Counted from the stretch's first letter, positions 32,256 to 42,143 are shown. The stretch is 59,615 nt of DNA from Bacillota bacterium (GCA_021846285.1 JAJZCB010000011.1:1-59615); one strand, 5' to 3'. The notes: generated from the letters alone by a model not told the origin. Program-made: numbers and translations.

Positions 32256-34352
32256 ATGCGGAAACGCTATATTGGACCGCTCTTGGCCGTTCTGATGGCA
32301 AGCATGACTGTGGGTTTGAATTGGATGGATCATTCCGTGGCTATGGTTGCGCCGTTCGCACTCCGGACCAGCGCAAAGTCGGACCTCGGGGCGAAGAGGT
32401 TGATACAACAGTCCCTCCAGGCGCGGCAACGGCTGCGGAATCGACTCGGTGAAGCGCATGTGCAGAAAACGGGCGCATATACTTCGCCGCCGACGACGGC
32501 ACTGGCCAAGATGCTCGTCGTATGTGTGGCATTCAAGGGGAAGCCTGCGACTGAGCCGCTGTCAGTCTATAGGCGCCTCTATTTCGGCAAAACCGGATCG
32601 GTCGCTGACTATTATAGACAAGTGTCGTATGGAAAATTCCAATTGACAGGAACGGTGATTGGAGACCCACTGCACCCCAACTCATTTCTGACGTTGCCTC
32701 ATTCCGAGGCTTACTATGCGGGGAAAGATAATGGAACTGGCAGTCCATATCCGCACAATGACAATGCCATCGTGGTGGATGTCATTCATCAGTTGGAAGC
32801 GGACCACTTCAATTTTGCTCCGTATGTGGCGAACGGCACAGTCCAGTATCTCGCATTCGTCTTCACCGGTTACGGAGCGGACGTACAGCCGACCGACACC
32901 AAGTTGATCTGGCCGGTAGAAGATCAGCTTCCCACCCCATTGCAGGTGCCGCTGACCGGTTCGGGATCGGGCAACGCCGCGGTGGGCAGCGGTGGTTTCG
33001 GGCAGACGACTACCAGTGGAGGCGCCAACGGCGCTATCGGGGGAAATGGCGCCGCATCTGCTGCGACTGTGGCTACGGTCAGCACGTACGACCTGGTTCC
33101 GGAGCTGTCTGATCCCAGCCTGACTCCGACGACAATCGGTGTGTTGGCGCACGAATTGGGGCACATCCTGGGCCTCGACGATCTGTATGACACGTCGAGT
33201 TCACCCAAGGCTGGACAAGGTGACGGTCCTTGGTCGCTGATGGCCGACGGGAACTGGAATGGTTACCCTGCGGGCAGTTCTCCTGCAGAGTTGGATCCGT
33301 TTTCCCGGATTTTTCTGGGCTGGATCGCTCCACGAGTGATCAATGAGAGTGAAACGGGGGTTATTCTGCCGCCGATTGAAGAGAGTCCGGTCGTCTATGA
33401 ACTGCGTCCGTCCGGAAGGGAAGCGGACTATTTTCTGATCTCCAACGAACAGCAGATCAGCTTCGATCGGGCCTTGCCGGAATCCGGTGTGCTGATCTGG
33501 CACATCGATGGAACAGAAGCGAATCCGAGCAGCTATGACTGGAGAAACGATGTCCTCAATACCCCCAGCCAAAATGCGACGCACCATGACGACATTGCCA
33601 TCGTGGAGGCTGGGCATACGGGGGATCTGCATGTGCCCCTGGACTCTGCGGGCATGTACAACGATACGTATCCGAGCTCAAACGGCAATAACGCCTTCAC
33701 CGCGACCAGCAATCCGAACAACGATTTGTGGAACGGTCAGTCGCTGGGCATGGACGTTACTCATATTACAGTACAAAAAAATGGTGTGGCGACGTTTGAT
33801 GTGCGCGATGTACAGTCGGGTTCCTCACTGGTCATTGTACCGCCGCCGACGGGCATGACTGTGTATCAGGGTCAGAAAATTCCGCTGGTGGCGCAGTTTC
33901 AGCACGCAGGACAAACTGATACGTTGACAAACGCCACCGGTTGGTTTGCACCCTATGATTCTGTGACCTGGAACGGGGCAACCGCCGATTTCCGCACATC
34001 AGGACTGGTCACTGTGTCCATTTGGAATCATGGGCTGCCCGCACTGGCGTACTTCAGAGTCATTGCGCTCAATGACCTGACGGCGGGTTCGGCGCAGGAA
34101 ATCGTGCAAAACGGTCACACTCTTGTGAGGCTCCCCCAGCTTATGGCGCATTATGCCAATGGTAAGGTGCTGGACGTCGCATCGCTTGCTTCGTGGAGTT
34201 TCGTCACTTCAACAGGCGTCACACAAACGGCGGATCTTGTCGACGGGCAATATCTGGAACCAACTGGAAGTGTATCGCTGTTGTCGAACGATACTCTTCA
34301 GTTGGGTGCCTCGTTTGCGGGTCAGACCGTGAGTCTCCAGGTCACACAGTGA
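32256..34352 (+). CDS. Secreted M6-family metalloprotease
   Basis: A secreted zinc protease of about 698 residues of the immune-inhibitor-A (M6) type. The N-terminus MRKRYIGPLLAVLMASMTVG is a signal peptide. The zinc motif is HELGHILGLDDLYD near residue 295, where H, H and the downstream Asp are the family ligands, with catalytic Glu. A Met-turn-like GPWSLMADGNWNG follows, as in M6 enzymes, and GVLIWHIDG and ATHHDDIAIVEA in the later catalytic part. The last 180 residues form beta-rich, possibly substrate-binding modules. A Gly/Ser/Asn-rich linker lies around residues 225-265. The start ATG 32256 is 15 bases from its ribosome site; the site sits in a hairpin. Confidence 0.85.
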   Translation: MRKRYIGPLLAVLMASMTVGLNWMDHSVAMVAPFALRTSAKSDLGAKRLIQQSLQARQRLRNRLGEAHVQKTGAYTSPPTTALAKMLVVCVAFKGKPATEPLSVYRRLYFGKTGSVADYYRQVSYGKFQLTGTVIGDPLHPNSFLTLPHSEAYYAGKDNGTGSPYPHNDNAIVVDVIHQLEADHFNFAPYVANGTVQYLAFVFTGYGADVQPTDTKLIWPVEDQLPTPLQVPLTGSGSGNAAVGSGGFGQTTTSGGANGAIGGNGAASAATVATVSTYDLVPELSDPSLTPTTIGVLAHELGHILGLDDLYDTSSSPKAGQGDGPWSLMADGNWNGYPAGSSPAELDPFSRIFLGWIAPRVINESETGVILPPIEESPVVYELRPSGREADYFLISNEQQISFDRALPESGVLIWHIDGTEANPSSYDWRNDVLNTPSQNATHHDDIAIVEAGHTGDLHVPLDSAGMYNDTYPSSNGNNAFTATSNPNNDLWNGQSLGMDVTHITVQKNGVATFDVRDVQSGSSLVIVPPPTGMTVYQGQKIPLVAQFQHAGQTDTLTNATGWFAPYDSVTWNGATADFRTSGLVTVSIWNHGLPALAYFRVIALNDLTAGSAQEIVQNGHTLVRLPQLMAHYANGKVLDVASLASWSFVTSTGVTQTADLVDGQYLEPTGSVSLLSNDTLQLGASFAGQTVSLQVTQ

Positions 34353-34375
34353 ATTGAGTATGAGGAGTGGATTCT

Positions 34376-35461
34376 ATGGAACGCTTGAATCGTTTGACGC
34401 CATTGCTGACCCAACGCGGTCTGACGCACATGATATTGGCGCCAGGCGCCAGTTTTCGTTATCTTACCGGACTGGGCGCTCATCAGAGCGAAAGACTGAC
34501 AATGCTTGGTCTGGGGCATGACGGGAAGGTCGCCCTGCTTTTGCCGCATCTGGAGGCAAGCAGTGCCGCCGGTGTGAACTATGGAAGTATATTCACTTAC
34601 GGAGACGCCGAGGGTCCGCAGGCGGCCGTCCAGGCGTTTTCGCACTTTCTGGGTATCCATGAAAACAGTCAGGTGGGCGTCGAAAAGGGTCAGATGCGTT
34701 TGTTTGAGGCTGATTTTCTGCGTGAACTGGGGTGCGCTCTGACAGGCGCTGACGATATCGTCATGTCACTGCGACTGCGCAAGGATCAGGGGGAGATCCG
34801 TTTACTCAAGGAGGCCGTCCAGATCGTGGACGATGCTCTTGCGTCCACGATCCCTCTGCTGCGACTTGGCATGTCTGAACTCGAAGTGGCGGCGGAACTG
34901 GAGTATCAGATGCGCAGGTTGGGCTCTGCCGGGGTTCCTTTCGGCACCATCGTCGGTTCGGGTCCGCGCGGCGCGTTGCCGCACGGGGGACCGACGGACC
35001 GGAAGATTCAGCAGGGGGAACTCGTTGTGCTGGACTATGGAGCCAGACGATCCGGGTATGCGGCGGATACGACGCGGACGATTGCATTTGGCGAACCGGA
35101 AGTGGATGCAAGGCGCGTATACGAAGTGGTAAAGAAAGCGCAGGCGGCCGCAGCGGCGGCTGTTGGTCCGGGAATGGCCGTGGCTGACATCGATCGGATC
35201 GCCCGTGACATGATCGCGGAAGCAGGGTTCGGAGAGTATTTTACTCACCGAACAGGACACGGTCTGGGGCTTGATGTCCATGAGTACCCGAGTATCGTGC
35301 AAGGAAGCGACGTGATACTGCTTCCGGGCATGGTGTTTACCATTGAACCAGGCGTCTACCTCCCTGAGCGATTTGGGGTTCGCATCGAAGACGATATCCT
35401 GGTGACAGAAAGCGGCGCGGAGATCCTTACTCAGTTTACTCGTGAACTGATTGTGGTTTGA
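34376..35461 (+). CDS. M24-family Xaa-Pro peptidase
   Basis: A 361-residue creatinase/prolidase-fold aminopeptidase. All five metal ligands are recognisable: Asp in [12 protein letters not shown], Asp in [10 protein letters not shown], His in [14 protein letters not shown], Glu in [11 protein letters not shown], Glu in [11 protein letters not shown]. The N-terminal 130 residues form the creatinase-N domain. It probably cleaves Xaa-Pro peptide bonds in the cytoplasm and may recycle peptides taken up by the transporter at 11.7-19.4 kb. ATG 34376 is chosen as start, 8 bases after TGAGGAG; GTG 34367 is closer and less likely. The gene follows the M6 protease and precedes niaR. Confidence 0.92.
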   Translation: MERLNRLTPLLTQRGLTHMILAPGASFRYLTGLGAHQSERLTMLGLGHDGKVALLLPHLEASSAAGVNYGSIFTYGDAEGPQAAVQAFSHFLGIHENSQVGVEKGQMRLFEADFLRELGCALTGADDIVMSLRLRKDQGEIRLLKEAVQIVDDALASTIPLLRLGMSELEVAAELEYQMRRLGSAGVPFGTIVGSGPRGALPHGGPTDRKIQQGELVVLDYGARRSGYAADTTRTIAFGEPEVDARRVYEVVKKAQAAAAAAVGPGMAVADIDRIARDMIAEAGFGEYFTHRTGHGLGLDVHEYPSIVQGSDVILLPGMVFTIEPGVYLPERFGVRIEDDILVTESGAEILTQFTRELIVV

Positions 35462-35485
35462 CCGCAGGGGCGAGGTGAGTGGCCG

Positions 35486-36010
35486 GTGGATCGACGAGCG
35501 GCGTTGATCAACATTCTTGGCGAGGGCGAAGAACCGATCACTGGGGCTGATCTCGCGCGGCGCTTTGGCGTTACGAGGCAGGTGATCGTCAAGGACATCG
35601 CTGTCTTGCGCGCCAAAGGGTTCGCGATCGTGGCGACGCCGCAGGGATATTTTCAGCCAAAACAGCATCCCCATCAGAGAACAGAGCGCGTTTTCCGTGT
35701 GCTGACGATTCAACATACGCCGGAGCAAACGGAAGAAGAATTGCTGACGCTTGTGGATGCGGGCATTGAGGTGCTGGACGTCTCTGTCGATCATCCGATC
35801 TATGGAGAATTCGTGGCCAGTCTCATGTTTAACTCCCGGCGCGATGTGTTGGCGTTTACCAAATCGGTGCGGGAATATTCCGCCCCTCTTCTGCTCAGTT
35901 TGTCTGGCGGCATACATCGGCACACGCTCGCCGCCAGAGAGGAAGCGGCGATCGATGAGGCCGTCCATGACCTCCTTCGCAAAGGGTTTGCCATTTTGGA
36001 CGAACGCTGA
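35486..36010 (+). CDS. niaR: NiaR-type (3H domain) nicotinate repressor
   Basis: A 174-residue regulator with an N-terminal HTH_11 winged helix (GADLARRFGVTRQVIVKDIAV) and a C-terminal 3H domain. The three histidines are visible: VDHPIYGEF, and GGIHRHTLAAREE with two. NiaR binds nicotinate through a metal held by these residues and represses NAD synthesis or nicotinate uptake genes. The start GTG 35486 follows CGAGGTGAG and is 24 bases after the M24 gene. No nadABC or niaP gene is present in the window, so its targets are elsewhere. Confidence 0.88.
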   Translation: MDRRAALINILGEGEEPITGADLARRFGVTRQVIVKDIAVLRAKGFAIVATPQGYFQPKQHPHQRTERVFRVLTIQHTPEQTEEELLTLVDAGIEVLDVSVDHPIYGEFVASLMFNSRRDVLAFTKSVREYSAPLLLSLSGGIHRHTLAAREEAAIDEAVHDLLRKGFAILDER

Positions 36011-36021
36011 ACGGTCGCCAT

Positions 36022-36076
36022 CGGGCGCTGTTCGTGTCGCGATGCCGCGCCGGGCGTTGTTCGTGAGCCGATGCGG
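36022..36076. repeat. Two-copy direct repeat after niaR
   Basis: CGGGCGCTGTTCGTG...CGATGC (36022-36045) recurs as CGGGCGTTGTTCGTG...CGATGC (36051-36074), a 29-base period, in the short gap between the convergent niaR and ecsB. No terminator is obvious here. Confidence 0.55.
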
Positions 36077-36161
36077 CAGGCGGAGCGGCTGCCGTGTGCC
36101 GTGTGCCGCTCAGATTGCGAGAGATCGATGGCACATGACTTTGGAGTGCATGCATCCCTTT

Positions 36162-37715
36162 TCAGATCCCTCGTTTTTGGAGAAGTTCATAGACCGCTCG
36201 AAGCAGCGCGAGCCATTGCCGAATGCGCACGAGCATGATCGCGGCGCAGACCGCAGCGGTCAGCGTCCAACCGCCCGCAGCGCCCTGATGCAGCCATGTG
36301 AGGTGAATGAAAGGTTCCCGCCAGATCGCTATGAGCATTTGTCCGAACCATGGCAGCAAGCCAAGCAACGCATTCCACTCCATGCGCCAGCGACCTGCAA
36401 GCGCCCCTCGGGTTGCGAGTTCCGTCTCCACCAGACCCAGGACAAGCAGCCCTGCGGCGAGCGCGCCGGCGTCGGCGGACCTGTCTTGAATGGCGATTAA
36501 CGTAAATACCAGAGTCTGTGCCAGTACGACCGCGAGTCCACCGACAAACACCTGTGCCCGCGCCCGTTCCGGGCGCCAAGGGAACAACGCCAGCCAGGGG
36601 AGAGCGTGCTGTTCGCGCAGCGCCGCAGACGTGAGGAGCCAGACGATCAGGACTTGACTCATGCCTGCATACAGAGCGCTTCCGAGCGCAGACACATTGT
36701 GCAGAACGAGGACCCCGATAACCACGGCTCCTGTCAACAAGTAATGCGCCTGCGTTCGATCAAGCTGGACGGCTGCGTAGGCGAGCAGCGGCAACCGCAG
36801 GCTATAGAGCATATTGCGGCCGATTGGAGAATTGTTTCGAGTATTGGATGGCTGATTCCCTGCCGCCGTCGGCAATTGCGGCAGGTCTCTTTGTCCGGAT
36901 GAGCGGCGGCCCGTGGTGGTGTTCATTGAGGAATGCGGTCCTGAACGCAAGCGTTTTGCCACTGGCAACAGGTGCAATTGCCCTATGCTGAGAGCTTCCC
37001 ATGTCGCCAGGTGAATGTCGCCATGGCGTGCAAACGCCGTCCAGTCGATCGGATCGTCCTGATTGGCGCGCCCCGGTTGCGATCGTTGCCATTCTGTCTG
37101 TCCGTGCGCCGCGCGACGGGCATTGCGGTGAAACCTTCGCCAGCCAATCGACTCTCGCAAGTAGGCGTGCGCCGTCACGAAGACGAGAGCCGCCGCTAAC
37201 CCAAACGGAGTGATTGTCTCATAACCGCTGATGATAAACGCCAGTAAAAGCGTTGCAGGCCAGCGCCAAAGCAGCGAATAGGCGAGTGCGCGCAGACGCA
37301 ACGGGCGCGTCACCGCGGTTGTCAGGGCAGGGGCTCCTGACAGCGTCACCACATCGCCTGGTTCCGGCCAGATCGCCGGGCTGGGTCGCAGCCATACCTT
37401 CGCGGCGTCGACCAACACCGCCGTTCCAAACAGCAGAGTGGTCAAGGAACGCAACATCGCCGCCGCCCCCGGAAGCGCCGCCATGTCTTGCAGATATCCC
37501 TGAGCCCACAGGACGGCCACGGTCAGGGCCAGGAGCGTCGTGAATACACTGGACGTGTCGATCAGACGTCGCAGATGCAGATCAAACAACCGCCTGCGGG
37601 CGAATCGTGCCTGGCGCACAATGGCCGCAGGGCCCAACTCATAGTCAGGCGGCGCAGCCGCCGTCCGGCCTCTCGCTTTGCGGGTCCGGGCTGGGTCTTT
37701 TACTCGCCGTTTCAT
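36162..37715 (-). CDS. ecsB: EcsB-type ABC transporter membrane protein
   Basis: A 517-residue integral membrane protein, the permease partner of the ATPase encoded upstream. About ten hydrophobic segments are visible, among them VFTTLLALTVAVLWAQGYLQ, LLLAFIISGYETITPFGLAA, AHYLLTGAVVIGVLVLHNVS and AGMSQVLIVWLLTSAAL. Pairing with an EcsA-like ATPase suggests EcsB, which in Bacillus affects secretion, proteolysis of anti-sigma factors and competence. The protein is longer than Bacillus EcsB because of a basic, Arg-rich cytoplasmic insert around residues 220-290. The start ATG at 37715 overlaps the ecsA stop by 4 bases and follows GGGGAGA. Confidence 0.8.
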   Translation of the reverse strand: MKRRVKDPARTRKARGRTAAAPPDYELGPAAIVRQARFARRRLFDLHLRRLIDTSSVFTTLLALTVAVLWAQGYLQDMAALPGAAAMLRSLTTLLFGTAVLVDAAKVWLRPSPAIWPEPGDVVTLSGAPALTTAVTRPLRLRALAYSLLWRWPATLLLAFIISGYETITPFGLAAALVFVTAHAYLRESIGWRRFHRNARRAAHGQTEWQRSQPGRANQDDPIDWTAFARHGDIHLATWEALSIGQLHLLPVAKRLRSGPHSSMNTTTGRRSSGQRDLPQLPTAAGNQPSNTRNNSPIGRNMLYSLRLPLLAYAAVQLDRTQAHYLLTGAVVIGVLVLHNVSALGSALYAGMSQVLIVWLLTSAALREQHALPWLALFPWRPERARAQVFVGGLAVVLAQTLVFTLIAIQDRSADAGALAAGLLVLGLVETELATRGALAGRWRMEWNALLGLLPWFGQMLIAIWREPFIHLTWLHQGAAGGWTLTAAVCAAIMLVRIRQWLALLRAVYELLQKRGI

Positions 37716-38452
37716 GAATTCTCCCCGCGGTTGCCCAACGCTTTCATATATGCGTCTTCCAGAGAACTGCCGTCGGGAACGCCGAATTCGTCGCACATCT
37801 GTCGGACGCTGCCGGTGGTCAGCACCAGACCCTGTTCCAACACGGTGAAGGAATCGCACATCGCTTCCGCAATGTCGAGCGCGTGGGTGGTCAACAGAAC
37901 GCATCCGTCGTGGTCAGCGACGGCTCGCAGTTCTTCCTTTAGCGCGCGGATGGCGATCGGATCCAGCCCATTGAAGGGTTCATCCACTACAAACACGCGT
38001 CCATCATGAATGAGGGCGGCCATAATATTCATCTTCTGCCGCATTCCTTTCGAGAAACGCAGCGGAATGTCATGCGCGTACGCTGACATGTCAAAGCGCT
38101 CGAGCAGCAGCGGCAGGCGCTTGCGAAACTCTGCCTCTGGAACGTTGAAGGCCATTGCTGTAAACTGCAGGTACTCGGCTACCGTCAATCCTTGGTACAG
38201 CATTGGCAGTTCTGGAATATAAGCGATCGGGGATTTATATGCTGCCGCATCTTCCTCCAATGTGCGTCCGAGAACCCGAATTGTTCCCGAACTCAGCGGT
38301 TGTAGGCCCAGAATGGTACGCACAGTGGTACTCTTGCCTGCGCCGTTGCGCCCGATCAATCCATGAATCGATCCGGCCGAAACGGTGAAAGAGACATCGC
38401 GCAGGATCGCGCGCTCCTCGGTTGTCACGCAGACTCCTTCCAGGGATAGCAT
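37712..38452 (-). CDS. ecsA: EcsA-type ABC transporter ATPase
   Basis: A 246-residue ATPase close to Bacillus EcsA. Walker A is GRNGAGKSTTVR (about residue 36), the Q-loop region reads AYIPELPMLYQGLTVAEYLQ as in EcsA, the signature is RFSKGMRQKMNIM (FSKG, also as EcsA), Walker B is FVVDEPFNGLDP and the switch is TTHALDIAE. The start ATG 38452 is chosen because the normal N-terminus begins there; an in-frame stretch upstream overlaps the promoter zone and pyc. ecsB follows with 4 bases of overlap. The export substrate is unknown even in Bacillus. Confidence 0.9.
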   Translation of the reverse strand: MLSLEGVCVTTEERAILRDVSFTVSAGSIHGLIGRNGAGKSTTVRTILGLQPLSSGTIRVLGRTLEEDAAAYKSPIAYIPELPMLYQGLTVAEYLQFTAMAFNVPEAEFRKRLPLLLERFDMSAYAHDIPLRFSKGMRQKMNIMAALIHDGRVFVVDEPFNGLDPIAIRALKEELRAVADHDGCVLLTTHALDIAEAMCDSFTVLEQGLVLTTGSVRQMCDEFGVPDGSSLEDAYMKALGNRGENS

Positions 38453-38521
38453 GCAGCAACTCTGCCTCTCTGTCCTTGGCCGGAACCACTTGTATCCGTG
38501 ATCCAAGGTCTCTGAAGATTG

Positions 38522-38530
38522 TGATACAAT
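38522..38530 (+). promoter_or_regulatory. Extended -10 promoter of pyc
   Basis: TGATACAAT is a TG-N-TACAAT extended -10, 75 bases before the pyc start. No clear -35 element is found. Confidence 0.55.
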
Positions 38531-38604
38531 AATGTCTAATAAGTATAACCTAACGACCTTAATGTGGTCATCAGCCTTAGGGCACTTACAGAGGGGGACG
38601 AATC

Positions 38605-41600
38605 GTGCAGTTCCGCAAGATTTTAGTTGCCAACCGCGGTGAGATCGCCATCCGCGTGTGCCGGGCGTGTACGGAACTCGGCATCCGGACAGTTGCCATT
38701 TACGCGGAACAGGACAGTCTGTCTCTGCACCGATACAAGGCCGACGAAGCATATCTGATCGGAGCGGGAAAGGGTCCGATTGAGGCTTATCTCGATATTC
38801 ACGGTATCATTGGGTTGGCCAAGCGACACGATTGCGACGCGATTCATCCCGGATATGGGTTTTTGTCTGAAAACGCCGATTTTGCCCGCGCCTGTGCGGA
38901 AGCGGGAGTCGTTTTCATCGGTCCGTCTGCAGAGCATCTCACGCTCTTCGGAGATAAGACAGCTGCGCGCCAAGCGGCTGTCAGAGCGGGTGTGCCGGTT
39001 GTTCCGGGAAGTGACGGCGCAGTGACCGTCGAGCAGGCGCATCTGTTCGCGAAGCAGGAGGGGTATCCGCTCATTCTGAAGGCGCTGAGCGGCGGCGGCG
39101 GACGGGGCATGCGTGTGGTGCATGGCGACGAGGAGTTGGGGGAAGCCTTTACCCGCGCCAGTTCAGAGGCGCAAACGTCATTTGGCGCGGCCAGTGTGTA
39201 TGTGGAGAAGCTTGTCGAGGATCCAAAACATATCGAAGTGCAGATTCTTGGAGATCGACACGGTAACATCGTTCACTTGTACGAACGTGACTGTTCGATT
39301 CAGCGGCGGCATCAAAAGGTGGTCGAAGTCGCCCCCTCCATGCTGCCTGAGAAACAGCGAGTCAGGATTTGCGAAGTCGCTCTGGCGCTCATGAAAAGCG
39401 CTGGATACTACAATGCCGGCACTGTCGAGTTTCTTCTGGATAAGGAAGGCCAGTTTTATTTTATCGAAGTGAATCCGCGCGTTCAGGTGGAGCATACGGT
39501 GACGGAGCTCGTGACTGGCATCGATATCGTGCAGGCGCAGATTCTTGTTGCCAGTGGGATGGAACTTTCCGCTTCCGCCATTGGCATCCGTTCACAAGAG
39601 GACGTTACTTTGCGCGGATACGCCATCCAGTGCCGATTGACAACCGAAGATCCGCAAAACCATTTTACGCCCGACACTGGCAGAATCATCGCCTATCGTC
39701 CGGCAAGCGGGTTTGGCGTGCGACTCGATGGCAGCAACGGGTACAGTGGCGCACGAGTGCTTCCCTATTACGATTCATTGCTGGAGAAACTTTCCGTATG
39801 GGCCTTGACATTTGAATCTGCGGCGGCCAAGATGCGTCGTGCCTTGGCTGAGTTTCGCATTCGCGGTGTGAAAACCAATATCCCCTTTCTCGATAACGTG
39901 GTTCGCCATCCGCTGTTCCTGAACGGCCAGTACACAGTGAATCTCATTGACACTCATCCTGAACTGTTTGTGTTTAAGAGACGACAAGATCGCGCCAATA
40001 AACTCCTGCAGTACATTGCGGAAGTCAGTGTAAACGGCAGTGAGGGCGTAAAACCGGGCGCCAGGAAATCTCCTGTAAGGTGGCCGCATCTTGCTGTGTA
40101 TCCCGTGTCTGACAAACCGCTTCCTGGCACTCGGGATGTGTTCCTCCAAGAGGGTGTCGATGGCTTGCTGGAGTTTATGAAACGGGACAGTCGGCTCTGG
40201 CTGACTGATACGACACTTCGCGACGCTCACCAGTCTCTGTTGGCGACGCGCGTCCGCACCTATGATCTTTTGCAGATTGCCGAGACGATTGCGCATGAGA
40301 CGCCGCAACTCTTCTCACTGGAGGTGTGGGGAGGGGCCACATTTGACACGGCGATGCGGTTTCTCAAAGAGGATCCATGGGAGCGACTGGAGCGATTGCG
40401 CGCCAAAATCCCCAATATCCTGTTTCAAATGTTGCTGCGCGGCGCGAATGCGGTGGGGTATCGCAATTATCCGGACAATGTCGTGACTCGCTTCATAGAT
40501 GAAGCTGGGCATGCGGGCATCGATGTATTTCGCATCTTCGACAGTTTAAACTGGTTGCCCAATATGCAAAAGTCCATCGAGCGGGTGCGTGAGAACGGAA
40601 AAATCGCCGAAGCTGCCATCTGTTACACTGGTGACATTCTGGATCCGCAGCGCACAAAATTCACGTTGTCTTACTACGTGGATCTGGCTAAAGAGCTTGA
40701 ACGCGCCGGCGCTCACCTGATAGCGATCAAAGATATGGCCGGTCTGCTCAAGCCGTTCGCGGCTCATGAGCTTGTCAAGGCGCTCAAGGAGCATGTGGGC
40801 ATTCCCATTCATCTGCACACGCATGACACGGCTTCGACGGGTGTAGCCACAATCATCAAGGCCGCTGAAGCGGGGTTGGATATTGCGGATGTAGCCGCCA
40901 GTTCCATGTCGGGGCTGACCTCCCAACCGAACATGACCGCCGTAGCATCGGCGTTCGCGGGGTCCCAGCGCGACACACACATTGACACCAAAGGACTGCC
41001 TGTCATCAGTGAGTACTTTGCGCGCGTGCGCGAACTCTATCGACCATTTGACAGCGGACTTCAGGCAGGCGCGTCTGACGTGTACGAGCATGAAATGCCT
41101 GGGGGACAGTACACGAATCTGCAGCGACAGGCAGAATCACTGGAACTTGGAGACAGGTTTGATGAAGTGAAACGGGCGTATCGGAACGTGAACGACATGT
41201 TGGGCGACATCGTCAAGGTGACGCCTTCTTCAAAAATGGTGGGAGATTTCGCTCTGTTCCTGGTCCAGAATCGACTGACCCCGGAAGAACTGCGCATTCG
41301 GGCAAGGGAGTTCGACTATCCGGCCTCCGTCGTAGACTACTTCATGGGGTACATGGGACAGCCGCCAGGCGGCTTCCCGGATTGGCTCCAGGCCGCTGTG
41401 CTAAAGGATCGCAAACCACTGCTGGATCGTCCGGGCGCGTTGTTGGCCGCCGTAGACTTTGAAGCGTTAACGACGGAAGTGAGCGGTAAAGTGAATCGGA
41501 TTGTGACATCGCGCGATGTCAGTTCGTATTCCCTGTATCCACAGGTGTATCTCGACTTTATGGAATCAGCGGCGCTGTATGGCGATCTGTCGGTGCTTGA

Positions 41601-42036
41601 CTCGGGCACATTCTTTTACGGACTTCGGCCTGGTGAGGAAGTGACGGTGGAGATTGATCCCGGCAAGACGTTGGTGATCAAGTTCATCTCTGTGTCACTA
41701 CCGCGGTCTGACGGAACGCGGGTGGTGTTTTTTGAACTCAATGGCCAGCCGCGTGAGATTGAGGTAACGGACAGGCAGGAGGCTGCGTCGGCGCCACGCC
41801 GTCGCAAAGCAGATCCCGCAAACCAAAGAGAGGTTGGCGCTTCCATGTCAGGCACTGTTGTCAGTGTGATGGTCGATGAAAGTGAACGGGTAGTGGCGGG
41901 GCAGTTCCTTCTGGTAACCGAGGCGATGAAGATGGAAATGCAGGTGCAGGCGCCCGTGGCGGGCGTGGTGAAGCAGATCGCGGTAAAGGTCGGAGACGCT
42001 GTGCAGGCCGGGGATCTGCTGGTTGTTCTGGAGTAG
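38605..42036 (+). CDS. pyc: Pyruvate carboxylase
   Basis: A 1143-residue biotin enzyme that turns pyruvate and bicarbonate into oxaloacetate, refilling the TCA cycle and feeding gluconeogenesis. Domain order is normal. Biotin carboxylase occupies residues 1-455 (KILVANRGEIAIRVCRA, ALSGGGGRGMRVV, YFIEVNPRVQVEHTVTE). The carboxyltransferase runs from about 533 (WLTDTTLRDAHQSL) and has HTHDT metal/catalytic histidines. The allosteric/PYC_OADA part follows. The biotinyl domain holds the lysine in EAMKMEMQ (Lys1109). The start is GTG 38605 after AGAGGGGG. A fragment resembling the last 16 codons lies 38 bases after the stop. Confidence 0.97.
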   Translation: MQFRKILVANRGEIAIRVCRACTELGIRTVAIYAEQDSLSLHRYKADEAYLIGAGKGPIEAYLDIHGIIGLAKRHDCDAIHPGYGFLSENADFARACAEAGVVFIGPSAEHLTLFGDKTAARQAAVRAGVPVVPGSDGAVTVEQAHLFAKQEGYPLILKALSGGGGRGMRVVHGDEELGEAFTRASSEAQTSFGAASVYVEKLVEDPKHIEVQILGDRHGNIVHLYERDCSIQRRHQKVVEVAPSMLPEKQRVRICEVALALMKSAGYYNAGTVEFLLDKEGQFYFIEVNPRVQVEHTVTELVTGIDIVQAQILVASGMELSASAIGIRSQEDVTLRGYAIQCRLTTEDPQNHFTPDTGRIIAYRPASGFGVRLDGSNGYSGARVLPYYDSLLEKLSVWALTFESAAAKMRRALAEFRIRGVKTNIPFLDNVVRHPLFLNGQYTVNLIDTHPELFVFKRRQDRANKLLQYIAEVSVNGSEGVKPGARKSPVRWPHLAVYPVSDKPLPGTRDVFLQEGVDGLLEFMKRDSRLWLTDTTLRDAHQSLLATRVRTYDLLQIAETIAHETPQLFSLEVWGGATFDTAMRFLKEDPWERLERLRAKIPNILFQMLLRGANAVGYRNYPDNVVTRFIDEAGHAGIDVFRIFDSLNWLPNMQKSIERVRENGKIAEAAICYTGDILDPQRTKFTLSYYVDLAKELERAGAHLIAIKDMAGLLKPFAAHELVKALKEHVGIPIHLHTHDTASTGVATIIKAAEAGLDIADVAASSMSGLTSQPNMTAVASAFAGSQRDTHIDTKGLPVISEYFARVRELYRPFDSGLQAGASDVYEHEMPGGQYTNLQRQAESLELGDRFDEVKRAYRNVNDMLGDIVKVTPSSKMVGDFALFLVQNRLTPEELRIRAREFDYPASVVDYFMGYMGQPPGGFPDWLQAAVLKDRKPLLDRPGALLAAVDFEALTTEVSGKVNRIVTSRDVSSYSLYPQVYLDFMESAALYGDLSVLDSGTFFYGLRPGEEVTVEIDPGKTLVIKFISVSLPRSDGTRVVFFELNGQPREIEVTDRQEAASAPRRRKADPANQREVGASMSGTVVSVMVDESERVVAGQFLLVTEAMKMEMQVQAPVAGVVKQIAVKVGDAVQAGDLLVVLE

Positions 42037-42074
42037 TCCTGTCTGAGTTTTGCGCGGGTCGGGTGATACTAGGG

Positions 42075-42143
42075 GCGGTCAAGACGGGGGCCGTGCAGGC
42101 GGGCGATCTCCTGATTGCGTTCGCCTGGGGGCGCATGTTCTGA
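42075..42143 (+). pseudogene. Duplicated fragment of the pyc biotinyl-domain end
   Basis: Read from 42075, the sequence gives AVKTGAVQAGDLLIAFAW and then a TGA at 42141. It matches the last residues of pyc (AVKVGDAVQAGDLLVV) with a 1-codon gap. No ribosome site or own start is present, so it is a remnant of a tail duplication or of a former second biotinyl domain. Confidence 0.6.
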
